This document shows positions 13,240-13,441 of a stretch of 13,441 bases of DNA, piece after piece; the stretch's first letter is position 1; every line of letters starts with the position of its first letter. Made by a program: the position numbers and the translations under genes. The stretch is from CAYTGG01 sp964581415 (GTDB lineage Archaea > Nanobdellota > Nanobdellia > Pacearchaeales > GW2011-AR1), in the NCBI GenBank assembly GCA_964581415.1, contig CAZOOJ010000014.1:1-13441 (forward strand). The letters run 5' to 3'. The notes under the pieces were generated by a model. That model ran no database searches, was not told where the DNA came from, and worked only from the letters and a program-made list of their open reading frames with translations.

Positions 13240-13370
13240 TAACATCGCGATTAAGAGAAGTTGTTTGCAGTAACTTTAATTATAAAATAGGCAAACAATT
13301 TGGGCTAATTTCTGGTTTTCACAAAGAAAATTTGCGAAGCAAAAAGAAATTACCTCTTAATCTGCTGTTG
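13240..13370 (+). repeat. Junction element copy 6 (complete)
   Basis: TAACATCGCGATT (identical to 5006-5018) begins the copy. ATTAAGAG (13250-13257) pairs perfectly with CTCTTAAT (13354-13361). Hairpin 1 is TTGTTTGC (13261-13268)/GCAAACAA (13291-13298), the linker is TTTGGGC (13299-13305), and hairpin 2 is TAATTTCT (13306-13313)/AGAAATTA (13345-13352), which contains TTTGC-GAA-GCAAA. The copy closes with CTGCTGTTG. Stem bases differ from those of copies 2 and 3 on both sides. This and the following hairpin fill the 371-bp gene-free end of the window together with the right arm at 13121-13244. Confidence 0.85.
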
Positions 13371-13390
13371 CTTGACCGAACGAAGTGAGG

Positions 13391-13419
13391 CACGAGCTGG
13401 GCTAAAAAAGCCCCTCGTG
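13391..13419 (+). repeat. Strong GC hairpin at the start of the next unit
   Basis: CACGAG-CT-GGGCT-AAAAA-AGCCC-CTCGTG folds into an 11-bp stem with a 2-nt bulge. The outer CACGAG/CTCGTGAGTTTT is shared with 5043-5086. It lies 21 nt after the GTT of copy 6, where other units carry their GC-rich left-arm module. Confidence 0.75.
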
Positions 13420-13441
13420 AGTTTTAATTTTTCTTTCAGGG

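Larger units (their letters stand above)
5160..13244. repeat. Inverted-repeat arms bracketing the 8-kb multi-gene unit
   Basis: Five colinear nested exact pairs enclose eight genes. TGTTATGTCT (5160-5169) pairs with 13235-13244. TTGAGTTTGAGTTTT (5246-5260) pairs with 13218-13232. GGGCACGCGC (5296-5305) pairs with 13202-13211. GAAATAATC (5344-5352) and GCAGACTCGC (5360-5369) pair with 13141-13149 and 13121-13130. The last two are the only pair out of strict mirror order; the reading GAAATAATC..GCAGACTCGC is reverse-complemented as GCGAGTCTGC..GATTATTTC, so mirror symmetry is kept. Outer ends again coincide with the GTT of one junction element and the AAC of the next. Chance cannot explain five matches in order over 8 kb. 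Confidence 0.9.

Noticed and set aside
13240..13370. tRNA or group I/II intron in the cloverleaf-like element
   Set aside because: No tRNA T-loop, anticodon arm or CCA-side pattern, and no intron core or splice context; the multi-hairpin plan is different.
13176..13388. 70-codon open frame on the plus strand
   Set aside because: It reads through arm hairpins and junction copy 6; no protein-like features and no TATA box at the right distance.
1..13441. Classical bacterial integron
   Set aside because: No IntI gene, simple sites only partly fit RYYYAAC/GTTRRRY, and complementarity across genes is far longer than in attC. Kept only as an analogy.
1..13441. Insertion sequences or MITEs as the source of the inverted repeats
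   Set aside because: Each unit's arms are different, there is no transposase, and no short target duplication is seen outside the arms; MITEs would share ends.
1..13441. CRISPR array
   Set aside because: Repeated elements are hundreds to thousands of bases apart, enclose genes, and vary in sequence.

Overview
The window looks like AT-rich archaeal DNA, most likely from a DPANN-type lineage (Woesearchaeota/Pacearchaeota-like; inferred, no marker gene present). The evidence is A/T-rich TATA boxes centred about 25 nt before the start codons of lead genes, which implies leaderless transcripts. Proteins are short and Lys/Ile/Asn-rich, genes are densely packed or overlapping, and Shine-Dalgarno motifs appear only inside operons. 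There is no tRNA, rRNA, CRISPR array, integrase or transposase.

Layout. Four single-gene units on the minus strand encode a peptidase E-like S51 protein (184-795), a RimJ/RimL-type GNAT acetyltransferase (958-1527), a HIT protein (1752-2165) and a PhnP-like metallo-beta-lactamase-fold hydrolase (4083-4919). Between the last two lies a plus-strand unit: an HPr-kinase-like P-loop protein, a Nudix hydrolase and the broken 5' end of a family 2 glycosyltransferase (2526-3992). From 5160 to 13244 lies one large unit. It holds a TylF-like methyltransferase, a six-gene overlapping minus-strand operon (shikimate dehydrogenase-like, Nudix-like/SDR fusion, HPr-kinase-like, GT2, nucleotidyltransferase, HD hydrolase), and a divergent gene for a degenerate tyrosyl-tRNA-synthetase-like protein with a C-terminal winged helix.

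The main finding is in the non-coding DNA. Five of the six units are bracketed by their own private, nested, colinear inverted repeats (8-15 bp perfect blocks, several per unit in the best cases). Between units sits a repeated structured element, always in the same orientation. It starts AACATCGSG-WTTAAGAG-AAG, carries two hairpins separated by TTTGRGY, closes with CTCTTAAT and ends CCTTGTTA. Stems are kept by different bases in different copies. The element's outer AAC and GTT triplets are the ends of the neighbouring units, so a unit runs from GTT of one element to AAC of the next. This resembles an integron cassette array (attC-like junctions), but the cross-gene complementarity is much longer, the simple sites only partly fit the attC consensus, and no recombinase is in view. 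I propose an array of gene cassettes of a possibly undescribed type; the 8-kb unit would be a multi-gene cassette.

How the genes may work together (inference): the large unit looks like a small pathway for modifying a sugar, glycan or small molecule (reductase, sugar-nucleotide-type SDR, glycosyltransferase, O-methyltransferase, kinase-like protein). It may be controlled by the synthetase-derived regulator that shares a perfectly central TATA box with the operon. The HPr-kinase-like/Nudix/GT2 trio at 2526-3992 repeats the core of that pathway.
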